In this document: positions 54,200-63,577 of the stretch, one piece after another
Layout: each line of letters begins with the position of its first letter
Position numbering within the stretch: the stretch's first letter is position 1
Assembly (NCBI RefSeq): GCF_027257845.1
Contig: NZ_JAPVOT010000010.1
Coordinates: 62,001 to 126,000, forward strand
From: Alteromonas sp. BMJM2
GTDB taxonomy: Bacteria; Pseudomonadota; Gammaproteobacteria; Enterobacterales; Alteromonadaceae
Reading direction: 5' to 3'
Length of the DNA stretch: 64,000 bases
Position numbers and translations under genes: made by a program
Notes under the pieces: model-generated
The model's database searches: none
What the model saw: the letters and a program-made list of their open reading frames with translations, nothing else
Told to the model about the DNA's origin: nothing

Positions 54200-55014
54200 T
54201 AACTACGAATTCCTTTACCGGTTTTCAATAAGTAGTAAGCAACGCTAAATAACAACACGTTGAACCCCACCAGCAAGCTGAGCGCCAGGGTGATGTTTAC
54301 GTCAGATACCCCTAAGAAACCATAGCGGAATCCATTTACCATATACACAACCGGGTTAGCTTTACTTACCCATTGCCAAAACTCAGGCAGCAGCGAAAGA
54401 GAATAAAATACGCCGCCTAAATAGGTTAATGGAGTAAGCACAAACGTAGGGACAACGCTGATGTCGTCAAAGGTCTTTGCGAAAACCGCATTAATAAGGC
54501 CCGCCGTTGCGAATAAGGTAGAGGTAAGTAGTACAGTAAGAGCGATAATGCCTAAGCTATAAATTTTTACATCAACAAAAAATAACGATACTAGGGTAAC
54601 CATAATGCCAATTAAAATAGCTCGGGCTACGCCGCCCCCTACATAGCCTAGAATGATAACTGACGTTGGTACAGGCGATACTAATAGCTCTTCAATGTTG
54701 CGCTGAAATTTAGCGCTAAAAAACGAAGAAGACACATTGGAATAGGAGCTTGTGATCACTGACATCATGATTAAGCCTGGCACAATAAACTCCATGTAGC
54801 TAAATCCACCCATTTGACCTATACGGTTACCGATAAGGCTACCAAAGATGACAAAGTACAGGCTCATAGTGATGGCAGGTGGAACAAGGGTTTGCACCCA
54901 AATACGCAAAAATCGGGTACACTCTTTAATCCAGATGGTGGTTAGCGCAACGTAGTTTTGTTTTACCCAACTAATTTTTTTCTCTTCACTCATGTGTGTT
55001 GTTTCATTACTCAT
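54199..55014 (-). CDS. yadH: ABC-2 type transporter permease (YadH family)
   Basis: It has six hydrophobic segments in 271 residues. The FSYMEFIVPGLIMMSVITSSYSNVSSSFFSAKFQRNIEELLVSPVP segment around the second helix is the ABC-2 permease signature. The partner ATPase gene ends 4 bases upstream. E. coli YadGH has the same pair; the substrate is unknown. Confidence 0.92.
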   Translation of the reverse strand: MSNETTHMSEEKKISWVKQNYVALTTIWIKECTRFLRIWVQTLVPPAITMSLYFVIFGSLIGNRIGQMGGFSYMEFIVPGLIMMSVITSSYSNVSSSFFSAKFQRNIEELLVSPVPTSVIILGYVGGGVARAILIGIMVTLVSLFFVDVKIYSLGIIALTVLLTSTLFATAGLINAVFAKTFDDISVVPTFVLTPLTYLGGVFYSLSLLPEFWQWVSKANPVVYMVNGFRYGFLGVSDVNITLALSLLVGFNVLLFSVAYYLLKTGKGIRS

Positions 55015-55018
55015 TACT

Positions 55019-55951
55019 TCACTCCGCCTGCTTCGCTGACTCGACTAAGCGAACAAACAATTCTTCTAACCGATTTGATTTATTGCGCATACTCATCACT
55101 TGAACGCCCTGCTCACTCAACTGGGTAAATACCGGGTTAAGACCTTCGGCCTTCTCTACATCCACCTCTAGCGTATGGTTGTCTCCCCATCGGTGGTCAA
55201 CACCATGTAATGTGAGTGCGTCCATATTTGTTTGCTCTTGCAGCTGCACATCGAGAACAAAAGTTTCCACGTTCAGCTTCGACAGTAATGCTTTCATGCT
55301 CGTATTCTCAACAATGGTGCCTTTGTTGATGATAGCGATATTCCGACATAGCATTTCGGCTTCTTCAAGATAATGCGTGGTAAGAATAATGGTAATGCCT
55401 GCGCGATTGATTTCCTCGAGGAACAGCCACATTGCCCGGCGAATCTCAATATCCACACCGGCCGTAGGCTCATCAAGAATTAATAACTTTGGCTCGTGCA
55501 TTAGCGCTCTTGCAATCATTAACCTGCGCTTCATGCCACCAGAGAGTTCACGAGCTCGAGCGTCTCGCTTTTCCCACAGATCGAGCTTAGCGAGATATTT
55601 CTTCGCTCGCTCTTTGGCAATACTGCGCGGTACACCGTAGTAGCCCGCTTGATTGAGTACTATTTGAAGCACGGTTTCAAACTGATTGAAATTGAATTCC
55701 TGAGGTACTAAACCAATGCATGCTTTGGCTTGTTCTTTTTGTGTTGTGAGGTCATAACCAAATACCGACACCGTTCCACCGGTTTGATTAACCAGTGAAC
55801 TAATAATACCAATAGTGGTGGATTTGCCGGCTCCGTTAGGCCCAAGCAATGCAAAAAAATCGCCCTCTTGCACGCTAAGGTCTACACCTTTTAGCGCCTT
55901 CACGCCACCTTTGTAGGTTTTTGTTAACCCTTTAATGTCCAACGCTTTCAT
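55019..55951 (-). CDS. yadG: ABC transporter ATP-binding protein (YadG family)
   Basis: It has Walker A LLGPNGAGKSTTIGIISSLV near residue 35, GLVPQEFNFNQFETV, signature LSGGMKRRLMIARALMHEP near 140 and Walker B LLILDEPTAGVDIE. The C-terminal accessory region FTQLSEQGVQVMSMRNKSNRLEELFV is close to E. coli YadG. It has 310 residues. It forms an operon with yadH and the TrmB-like gene. Confidence 0.95.
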   Translation of the reverse strand: MKALDIKGLTKTYKGGVKALKGVDLSVQEGDFFALLGPNGAGKSTTIGIISSLVNQTGGTVSVFGYDLTTQKEQAKACIGLVPQEFNFNQFETVLQIVLNQAGYYGVPRSIAKERAKKYLAKLDLWEKRDARARELSGGMKRRLMIARALMHEPKLLILDEPTAGVDIEIRRAMWLFLEEINRAGITIILTTHYLEEAEMLCRNIAIINKGTIVENTSMKALLSKLNVETFVLDVQLQEQTNMDALTLHGVDHRWGDNHTLEVDVEKAEGLNPVFTQLSEQGVQVMSMRNKSNRLEELFVRLVESAKQAE

Positions 55952-56188
55952 GAAATACCCATGTTGTGAGTGTTACAGCTAACCCGCTAAGGAGAGATTG
56001 AGTTGTGCGGTAGGTGCGTAGTGCACTTTTACACGCTTTGAACTTGTGTGCGTAGTGTACCGCAATCTTATATAAATATTTAACTCGTGCACGACTTAGC
56101 TCTATTTTTTTGCGTTTATTCACTGGAGAAGCTGACCTTGTGACCTCGTAGAGTAAGTCTCAAATTATAAATCGAGATAATGAGTTAA

Positions 56189-58189
56189 AACGCCAAAGCA
56201 AGCAGCGAGCAGTGCCAAGACAGCACCACGGCAACCTGTGAAGCCGCTGACGATAAAGCCATTGAGCTTATTCGTATTCACGGCGTTCAACAGTCTATTT
56301 ATCGTTACGCCAAATCTGGCGATCCTCGACGTGTTGCCGATTTAGTCGATACCCCGCAAACTATCAGTGTTCTTACTCAAGACCAAATTCAGGAAAGTGG
56401 TAAAACTGACCTGGCAGATATCCTCTCTGCCCAGGCTGGTGTAACACTCGGTACTGGCGAAAATGGTAATGCCTTTGGCGATCGCTACATTATTCGCGGT
56501 CATGAAGCGCGAAGCGACGTGTTTGTTGATGGATTGCGCGACCCAGGTATGACAACTCGCGAAAGCTTTGCTACTGAGCGTGTTGAAATAACAAAAGGTC
56601 CAAGCTCGACCTTTGCAGGCCGCGGTTCATCTGGCGGTGCAGTAAACTCAATTACTAAAAAAGCGTCTACCAGCTATAATTTTGGTCGCGTAGATGCCGC
56701 GATTGGCACCGATGAGCACGTACGCTTCACTACTGATTTGAATAAAACACTGAGCGAAGATAGCGCCATTCGACTAAACGCCCTGACCTCTTCAGAAGAC
56801 ATGCCTGGTCGTGAAGGAATCGAACGCAGCAGAGACGGCGTGCAGCTTTCTTATGTTAATCAACCTACCGACCGTTTGTCGTTTACCGGTGATATTTACT
56901 ATTTAAACGCAGAAGATGAGCCTGACTTAGGCAGCTATTTCGACCGTGATGCCGGTGAACCGCTAAGCGATATTCCGGTTTATGCACAAGACGAAGACTT
57001 CATGAATCCTGAAGTAAAAACCTTCACGCTGCGCACCGAATACGATATCAGCGATAACGTTCGTTTTTACAACGCCACCCGCTTTGGTAAAACAGAGAAC
57101 GAGTACGTTACTACAGGTTTAAGTGGCTCTACTCGCGCAGACACAGACCCGACAGCGCCTAGCGAATCTACACTCACCTTAAGTAATCATCAGGGCTGGC
57201 AAGATGTTGATTATGTCACTACACAGTTCAACTTATTTTGGGATACCTCATTGGCCGGTGCAGAGCATCGTTTTGTATTCGGTTTTGAGTACACTGATGA
57301 GTCGGTAGACAATGGTGTTTTTGCCGTTGATTATGCTAACGACACTAATTGCTTAACTGATGGACGACGTGGTGTGTCAGACAGCTTTTGTATTACCGAT
57401 GCCAATGGCAATATAGCCGATGACATCAACAGTATTATGGGTAAAGAAATCACCCGCGGCGATGCAGATGCCCTGTTTGATATTGAAACCTATTCCCTTT
57501 ACGCCATGGATACTTTTGAACTCACCGATGCGCTTAACGTGTTCTTTGGCGTTCGCTTAGATAGCTACGACTATACCAACGAGACGTCTACTGAATTTTT
57601 CGAGTTTTCAGACGAGCTTTATAATGGCCACTTTGGGCTAGTATATGAAGTATCGGAAAATGGTAATGTTTATGCCTCTTACAGTACCGCAACTAATATC
57701 AATGGCGGTGAATCAGACTTAGGCGCAAACTGCGGCTACGGCGGTCTATGCGGCACACCAGAACAAGCTGCGCAAGCTGACCCAGAACAAGTTGAGAATA
57801 TTGAGCTAGGAATAAAGTGGTTATTGTTTGATGAAAAGCTAAGTGCCAATGCTGCCGTTTTCCGTATTACTAAAAGTGATGTACATGAAAGCGTTGGAGA
57901 TGCTTACACGACGCTAGGCTCTCTTAATACTGGTGAGAACAGAGTTGACGGGGTGGAGTTTGGAGTTAGTGGCGACATTACTGATAAGCTGAGCATGCAG
58001 GCTTCAGCAGCAATAATGGATTCAGAAGTACTCGCGTCATATGATTCTGATAATATCGGCCTTGCGCTGAGTAACTTTGCCGATAAGAGTGTTTACATTC
58101 AGATGCGCTATCAGCCAAATGAAAAGTTCGCGTTTGGCGGTGACTACAGCTACCAGTCTGAGATGTATGGTGGTCAGCCTGATAGCTAG
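56189..58189 (+). pseudogene. TonB-dependent siderophore receptor remnant, missing both ends
   Basis: The frame from 56189 to 58189 reads as a catecholate-type receptor. It has a plug domain (VDTPQTISVLTQDQI, DILSAQAGVTLGTGENG, IIRGHEARSDVFVDGLRD, ERVEITKGPSSTFAGRGSSGGAVNSITKKAS) and many barrel strands. A stop codon (56186-56188) lies directly before the first homologous residues, and no signal peptide, TonB box or good start codon is present; the first in-frame GTG is at 56519, inside the plug. At the 3' end it stops at GGQPDS, so the last barrel strands and terminal aromatic residue are absent. Loss by deletions on both sides is likely. Confidence 0.8.
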
Positions 58190-58232
58190 ACATTGCAGCC
58201 TCGTAAGTGCTAGTGCAGCTAGCATTTTAACC

Positions 58233-59315
58233 TTAGCGCTTGCTTTTCGCCTTTTCAAGAGAAGCATCTGGCACATTTTTAATCATCATAGTTTCTTTTC
58301 TGCGCGTCATCATTTTTGCTAAGCGGCGCATACTGACGGTTTTATCCTTTTCATCAACAATGTCCACTCCCAGTAAACGTTCTAGCAAATCTTCAAGGGT
58401 AATAACCCCTTCTAAACCGCCATATTCGTCAACCACCAGCAGCATATGCACGTGCTTATCGATGAAGTGCTCAAACGTCACCGATAAGGGCATAATATTT
58501 AAAATGGTAATTAAATTCTTAGCGTATTCAGACAGGGGTTTATCAGTGTTGCCGCGGGCTTGAGCAACTAGCAAGTCTGAACGCATCACGTAGCCAGTAA
58601 TGTTTTCAGAATCATTGTCCTCATAAACAGGAATACGCGAGAACTCGATATTAGAATGCTTGTGGAAAAAGGCCTCTACCGTCATCGATTCAGAAACAGA
58701 AAATAACGCCGTTCTATGGGTTATTGCGTCTTTCACCTTAAGCTCGTGAAGGCTAAGCAGACTTTGTAAAAACGAGGCTTCGTGGTTAGCAAGTTGCCCT
58801 TCCTGCCCTGATAGCTCAGCCATAGCGTGAAGCTCGCTACGACTTAACCCTCTTAACGGGCTGTCTTCTTTAAATCCGCGGGTGAGCAATTCAGACATTT
58901 TTACAAAGGGCATTAAAATAAGGGCGAGGTATTTTAAAAAGTACGCCGTAGCGGGGGCGAGTGCTCGCCAGTAGGTTGCTCCCACGGTCTTTGGAATGAT
59001 TTCAGAAAACACGAGAATGAGTAAGGTTAATACGGCAGAAATTATACCTATATACGCCTCGCCAAATACAGATGCAGCTTGCGCTCCGGCACCGGCAGCT
59101 CCCATAGTATGGGCAATCGTATTAAGCGTAAGAATTGCAGACAACGGCGTATTGATATTGTCGGTCTGTTTACGCAGCAGCCTTCCACTTGGCGCATTTT
59201 CTTTTTCCAGTACGGAGATATAAGCAGAAGACACACTCAAGATCACCGCTTCTGCAATTGAACACAGAAACGAAAAGCCAAGTGAAATAAACACGTACAC
59301 AATAAGTAAAAGCAT
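58233..59315 (-). CDS. CNNM-family membrane protein with CBS domains
   Basis: The DUF21/CNNM membrane domain covers about residues 1-175 (FLCSIAEAVILSVSSAYIS, TLNTIAHTMGAAGAGAQA, VFSEIIPKTVGATYW). Two CBS domains follow (RIPVYEDNDSENITGYVMRSDLL and HMLLVVDEYGGLEGVITLEDLLERLLG). The CorC/HlyC C-terminal domain is absent, giving 360 residues. Related proteins are linked to magnesium or cobalt efflux. It stands alone between the receptor remnant and the Cu/Zn exporter. Confidence 0.88.
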   Translation of the reverse strand: MLLLIVYVFISLGFSFLCSIAEAVILSVSSAYISVLEKENAPSGRLLRKQTDNINTPLSAILTLNTIAHTMGAAGAGAQAASVFGEAYIGIISAVLTLLILVFSEIIPKTVGATYWRALAPATAYFLKYLALILMPFVKMSELLTRGFKEDSPLRGLSRSELHAMAELSGQEGQLANHEASFLQSLLSLHELKVKDAITHRTALFSVSESMTVEAFFHKHSNIEFSRIPVYEDNDSENITGYVMRSDLLVAQARGNTDKPLSEYAKNLITILNIMPLSVTFEHFIDKHVHMLLVVDEYGGLEGVITLEDLLERLLGVDIVDEKDKTVSMRRLAKMMTRRKETMMIKNVPDASLEKAKSKR

Positions 59316-59427
59316 GTAGGGTTTCCATAAGGACTAGATAAAGCTGCGAGTGATTATTGTTATATCGCAGCATTATATTATGAGGAACATCGCAGGCGTT
59401 ACAAGCGCACTGATAGATTATTTGTAT

Positions 59428-60669
59428 TTAATGACAGCATGATGATGGCGTTTGCGTGTGGCGATACTGCATAAGTTTATTGATGCCAATACGCAGCATC
59501 AAAGCACCGAGTATGATAGCGCTTAACGCATAAGCGACTTGAACTTCACCGCCGTGCTCATGAAGCGCTGATTGGGTTTGAATTAACCCTTGAAGCGACA
59601 TAGCCGACACAAGGTAGTTAAGCAAATAGCCAAATGCAATACTTGCCGTCACCACGCTAAACAAATACAGCGCAAGGGTCTTCAACCCCATTTCTTGCTT
59701 AATCATACCCATAGTTGATATGTTCGTTGCAGGCCCTGCCATAAGAAACACCAGTATAGCACCAGGCGATAACCCTGCCGCCAAGAAACCAACGGCTAAG
59801 GGCGTTGAGGCCGTTGCGCAGATATACATCGGAATACCAATAAATGCCATTACCAACATAGCAACAAGGCCGTCACCCCATTGCGTTAAAAAGTCGGTGG
59901 GCACCCACGTTTTAATTGCAGCAGCCAACGCTAAACCTATCAATAACCACACCACTATATCTTCAAGCAGTTTTCCGCTGGCATAACGAGCCACGCGGGC
60001 AGCAGACCCTGCGGCATTTGAGAAACTTGAAAATGCGTTTAAAGAGCGGTCAGTGTGCCCGGCACCGCTACTATTGGCATTCGTACTATGATTACCGCTC
60101 TCTTTCTGTGAACTATTACAGCATGACGAGGGCTGGGCGACTTCAGCATTAGTACTGCAGCATGATGCACTCTCCACTGGCTTTATTGATTCGCTTTCAC
60201 AACACGAACTCACGGGTTCGGCTGTTTCATGCGTATTGTCATGCACATTGGTGTCTGAGTCGCCGAACACTTTAACCATAATACCAGCGTAAATGGCACT
60301 GGCCACTGCAGCTATTGGTCTGATGATGGCGAATAATGGGCCAAGTAACGCATAAGAAACCGATACACTATCTACCCCGGTTTCAGGCGTGGAAACAAGA
60401 AATGAAATAGTTGAGGACTTTGAGGCACCGCTGCGCCTAAGGCCCAACGCCGCGGGGATAACGCCGCAAGAGCATAAAGGCAATGGTGCACCAATGACTG
60501 CAGCCTTACTAATTGACCCTATCGAGTTACTTCCCATGTGACGCTCGAGAAAAGACACTGGCACCAATTCATGCATCACCCCGGCCACAAACAGACCCAA
60601 GAGTAACCATGGCGCAGATTCCATGAATAGCGCTAAAAAATTTTGGCCGAGCAGAATGATGTCTGACAT
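59428..60669 (-). CDS. SO_0444-type Cu/Zn efflux permease with a Cys-rich loop
   Basis: An inner-membrane permease of the DUF318/ArsP-like group. The first half has GAPLPLCSCGVIPAALGLRRSGASKSSTISFLVSTPETGVDS with the CSCG motif. The second half has FIGIPMYICATASTPLAVGFLAAGLSPGAILVFLMAGPATN. The central cytoplasmic loop (about 145-215) carries Cys-Cys pairs in SSCCES, SASCCS and SSCCNS, and the C-terminus ends SSCCH, all possible metal-binding sites. At 413 residues it fits the SO_0444 family reported to export copper and zinc. No metal regulator is adjacent. Confidence 0.87.
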   Translation of the reverse strand: MSDIILLGQNFLALFMESAPWLLLGLFVAGVMHELVPVSFLERHMGSNSIGSISKAAVIGAPLPLCSCGVIPAALGLRRSGASKSSTISFLVSTPETGVDSVSVSYALLGPLFAIIRPIAAVASAIYAGIMVKVFGDSDTNVHDNTHETAEPVSSCCESESIKPVESASCCSTNAEVAQPSSCCNSSQKESGNHSTNANSSGAGHTDRSLNAFSSFSNAAGSAARVARYASGKLLEDIVVWLLIGLALAAAIKTWVPTDFLTQWGDGLVAMLVMAFIGIPMYICATASTPLAVGFLAAGLSPGAILVFLMAGPATNISTMGMIKQEMGLKTLALYLFSVVTASIAFGYLLNYLVSAMSLQGLIQTQSALHEHGGEVQVAYALSAIILGALMLRIGINKLMQYRHTQTPSSCCH

Positions 60670-60811
60670 GCTTCCTCAAATAGGGCGAAATAAATCGTTA
60701 AAAACACAAAGTGATGATTCACAGTATATCCGTTAAGTGTAACAGAAAACGGCCTATTCATAAATGAGCGCGGGCAATTCGCGTTGTTAGGGAAAGTTAA
60801 CGGAGGGCATA

Positions 60812-60844
60812 AAAATAAAAAAGGCCTACACAGGTGTGTAGGCC
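60812..60844 (-). terminator. Rho-independent terminator of cstA
   Basis: On the minus strand GGCCTACAC pairs with GTGTAGGCC (60823-60844) and is followed by TTTTTTATTTTT down to 60811. It lies about 75 bases after the cstA stop. Confidence 0.88.
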
Positions 60845-60920
60845 AAATGTTGACTTGCTCTACCCGATGTACTTCGCTAGAAGCAAAAGCGTGAGGTCAA
60901 CCATGAACACGTAACGGGAG

Positions 60921-62600
60921 TTACTGTGTGTCGCGCTTACTGTCTTTCTTAAGCTTTGAAACCACTGAAAACGCTTCTAACATGACCAATACAGAAACAA
61001 TCAGCACTACCGCGTCAAGAAACACCAATAGATAATTCTCTGCCAGGTAATACTCTTTTAATTTAATAAGCCCGGCAAAAAAGGCCATAATCAACACGAA
61101 TACCATAGGAATAAGTGTGTACTTCGCTGGCCTGCCAAGCTTGATAAGCATGACCGATATGACTAACAGTGTAAGACTGGCCAGTATTTGATTTGTTGAA
61201 CCGAATAGCGGCCATATGATCATTCCGCCACTGCCAGAGGCCCCACCTGCACCAAAGGCGAGCAATAAACAACACCCCACCGCAAGCAATGTAGCTACGA
61301 CACCGTTTTTCAGTGCGTCAACTGAGTAAATGTCACCCCACTCTTGAATAATATAACGCTGAAGTCGCACGCCTGAATCCATCGTGGTACCTGCAAAAAG
61401 CACAACCATAACGGCTAAAATAGTGGATGAGAAGTCAACGGGTAAGCCCCATCCTTGCTGAATTAAATTAGCTCCCCCGGTGATAAACGCACCTACACTA
61501 CCCGCACCTAAATGACTGTACACTTCGTGCCATTCTTCAGGAGACGCAGCAAATGCAACGCCGCTTACTGCGACTATAGTAATAAGAGCCAGTGAACCCT
61601 CGCCTACCGCACCCAAATAACCGACAAAACGTGCGTCAGTTTCTTTATCAAGCTGCTTAGAACTCGTCCCTGACGCGACAATACCGTGGAAACCCGACAC
61701 GGCTCCGCAGGCAATGGTGACAAAAAGAAGAGGAATGAGGCTGGGGGTGTCGACGGCGGTTTGCATATTAAACGCCGGCGCAGTGATATCAGGCATAGCG
61801 AAAAATACAGCGCCATAGAGTAAAAACAGCCCCACTAATAACTGCATGCCGTTAATAAAGTCCCGTGGTTGAAGCAGCATCCAGACCGGTAACAGTGAGG
61901 CAATAGCTGCATATATAAATAGAATGACTATCCAGTTGGCCTTATCTGCTAAACCAAACATAGTCTCCGGTAAGCTTATTGGAATATAGCTTCCCGCATA
62001 CACTGAGGCATAAAGTACGACAATACCCACCAGACACAGCGGTATTAGCGCAAAATTACGTTTTAAAAGCTGCCCAATAATCAAAGCAACCGCTATTGCC
62101 ATCCATGCAGGAAAAACAGCCGTAGGCTGGGACACAAAGGAATTTGCAATCACCACACCAAACACCGCATTCACCATGAGAAGAACGAGGAAAATAACAA
62201 TCATAAACAACGAGCGAGAGCGCTTACCGATAACGCTTTCAGACAATGCTCCCATTGACTTCCCTTTATGTCGACCACTGGCCCACAATGCTCCCATGTC
62301 GTGAACACCTGCAAAAAGGATTGTACCAAACACTACCCAAAGCACTGCGGGTACCCATCCCCAGTACACCGCAATGGCAGGCCCTACAATAGGAGCCGCG
62401 CCAGCAACTGACGTAAAGTGGTGTCCCCAAAGAACAACTTTATTGGTAGGAACGAAATCTTTTCCGTCTTGCTCGGTGTGAGCGGGGGTGACAAAATTAT
62501 CATCTAACTTGAAAATGCGGTTTGCGATAAATTTTGAATACACAAACCATCCGAAAAGCATTCCGATGATCCCAAGTATTACGATAGCTATGGACTGCAT
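60921..62600 (-). CDS. cstA: CstA family carbon-starvation transporter
   Basis: A membrane protein of 559 residues with about 14-16 helices. CstA signatures are VVLWGHHFTSVAGAAPIVGPAIA near residue 55, FAGVHDMGALWASGRHKGKSMG, CGAVSGFHGIVASGTSSKQL near 297 and the late FAGTTMDSGVRLQRYI and WPLFGSTNQILASL. It is shorter than E. coli CstA (701), of the compact type seen in many bacteria. The family imports peptides or pyruvate; the substrate here is not decided. Confidence 0.92.
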   Translation of the reverse strand: MQSIAIVILGIIGMLFGWFVYSKFIANRIFKLDDNFVTPAHTEQDGKDFVPTNKVVLWGHHFTSVAGAAPIVGPAIAVYWGWVPAVLWVVFGTILFAGVHDMGALWASGRHKGKSMGALSESVIGKRSRSLFMIVIFLVLLMVNAVFGVVIANSFVSQPTAVFPAWMAIAVALIIGQLLKRNFALIPLCLVGIVVLYASVYAGSYIPISLPETMFGLADKANWIVILFIYAAIASLLPVWMLLQPRDFINGMQLLVGLFLLYGAVFFAMPDITAPAFNMQTAVDTPSLIPLLFVTIACGAVSGFHGIVASGTSSKQLDKETDARFVGYLGAVGEGSLALITIVAVSGVAFAASPEEWHEVYSHLGAGSVGAFITGGANLIQQGWGLPVDFSSTILAVMVVLFAGTTMDSGVRLQRYIIQEWGDIYSVDALKNGVVATLLAVGCCLLLAFGAGGASGSGGMIIWPLFGSTNQILASLTLLVISVMLIKLGRPAKYTLIPMVFVLIMAFFAGLIKLKEYYLAENYLLVFLDAVVLIVSVLVMLEAFSVVSKLKKDSKRDTQ

Positions 62601-62868
62601 ATAGTTTTCTCACTGTCGTTTTTGTTGTCATTTTTATGTAAAACCTGACAACACGTAATTAAAGCATTTTTTACACGCAAAGCGAGGCGATGTTAGACCA
62701 AAGTCTATCTTTCTTAAAGCTGATTCCGACAAGTCATACCAATGGACTAACAATAGGATCAATTCAAGATAGGGCTTAGCCCTGTAAACTCCAGTTGCAT
62801 AGAATTTGTAACAGGCTCCTCAATTCGTCTTTATTTACGTGTAATTGACAGTCTAACACTTTAAAAAA

Positions 62869-62887
62869 GAATCATTCTCGTTTATAA
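62869..62887. promoter_or_regulatory. Possible Fur box upstream of the PepSY-type gene
   Basis: AATCATTCTC in this stretch matches 9 of 10 bases of the right half of the Fur consensus AATCATTATC. The left half is poorly conserved. It lies 41 bases before the ATG, a suitable position for repression by iron-loaded Fur. The rest of the 327-bp gap (62601-62927) holds no gene. Confidence 0.45.
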
Positions 62888-62927
62888 AGCGTCTCATTAA
62901 TCAAATTTCACACATAAAGTAAATAAA

Positions 62928-63446
62928 ATGGCATCTCCAAAACTTCACATGGCGTTTCGTAAGTACCACCGATGGTTGGGCTTCTTTTTATCTGGGATCA
63001 TGGCAATTTATGCATTGAGCGGTGTCTTGCTCATTTTCAGGCCCACTGACTTTTTAAAGTATGAGCAGGTGCAAACTCGACAGCTCAGTGCAAACCTATC
63101 GGCAGAAGATGTAAGTTCTGCTATTAAAGTAAAAGGCTTAAAAGTTATTAGTGAAGACAACGACACTATCACGCTTAATGTAGGTGAATACGATAAGGCA
63201 TCTGGCACAGCCACACTAACAAAAAAAGACTACCCTATTGTGTTAGCTAAAATGGTAAAGCTGCACAAGGCGACGAACAACAGTCCTTTGTTCTACTTAA
63301 ACATCGCGTTTGGCGTAAGCTTGCTATTCTTTGTGGTGTCGGCGTTTTTAATGTTTATGCCAAAGTTACCCATGTACAAAAACGGGCTTAAAATTGCGGG
63401 AATAGGCGCTGCGGTAGCAGTATTAACGGTAATTTTTGGTTCTTAA
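62928..63446 (+). CDS. PepSY-associated membrane protein, probably iron-linked
   Basis: The 172-residue protein starts with the PepSY_TM-type motif FRKYHRWLGFFLSGIMAIYALSGVLLIFRP (first helix at about 15-35). A periplasmic domain of about 75 residues follows, then two more helices (FYLNIAFGVSLLFFVVSAFLMFMP and IAGIGAAVAVLTVIFG). Such proteins often sit near iron and siderophore receptor genes and may be reductase-like. The possible Fur box fits that. The function is not established. Confidence 0.75.
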   Translation: MASPKLHMAFRKYHRWLGFFLSGIMAIYALSGVLLIFRPTDFLKYEQVQTRQLSANLSAEDVSSAIKVKGLKVISEDNDTITLNVGEYDKASGTATLTKKDYPIVLAKMVKLHKATNNSPLFYLNIAFGVSLLFFVVSAFLMFMPKLPMYKNGLKIAGIGAAVAVLTVIFGS

Positions 63447-63523
63447 ATGTTAGACACCATTGGGTAAAAATAGACTACAGGGACCTAGAATAGATATTTT
63501 TTGGACCTAGCAACGATATTGAT

Positions 63524-63560
63524 AAAAAGGGCGCCTCAGCATGACTAAGGCGCCCTTTCA
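63524..63560. terminator. Bidirectional terminator between the PepSY-type gene and the hydrolase gene
   Basis: AAAGGGCGCCT (63526-63536) pairs with AGGCGCCCTTT (63548-63558), flanked by A and T residues. Confidence 0.85.
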
Positions 63561-63577
63561 TTTAATATTGGCTCGCC

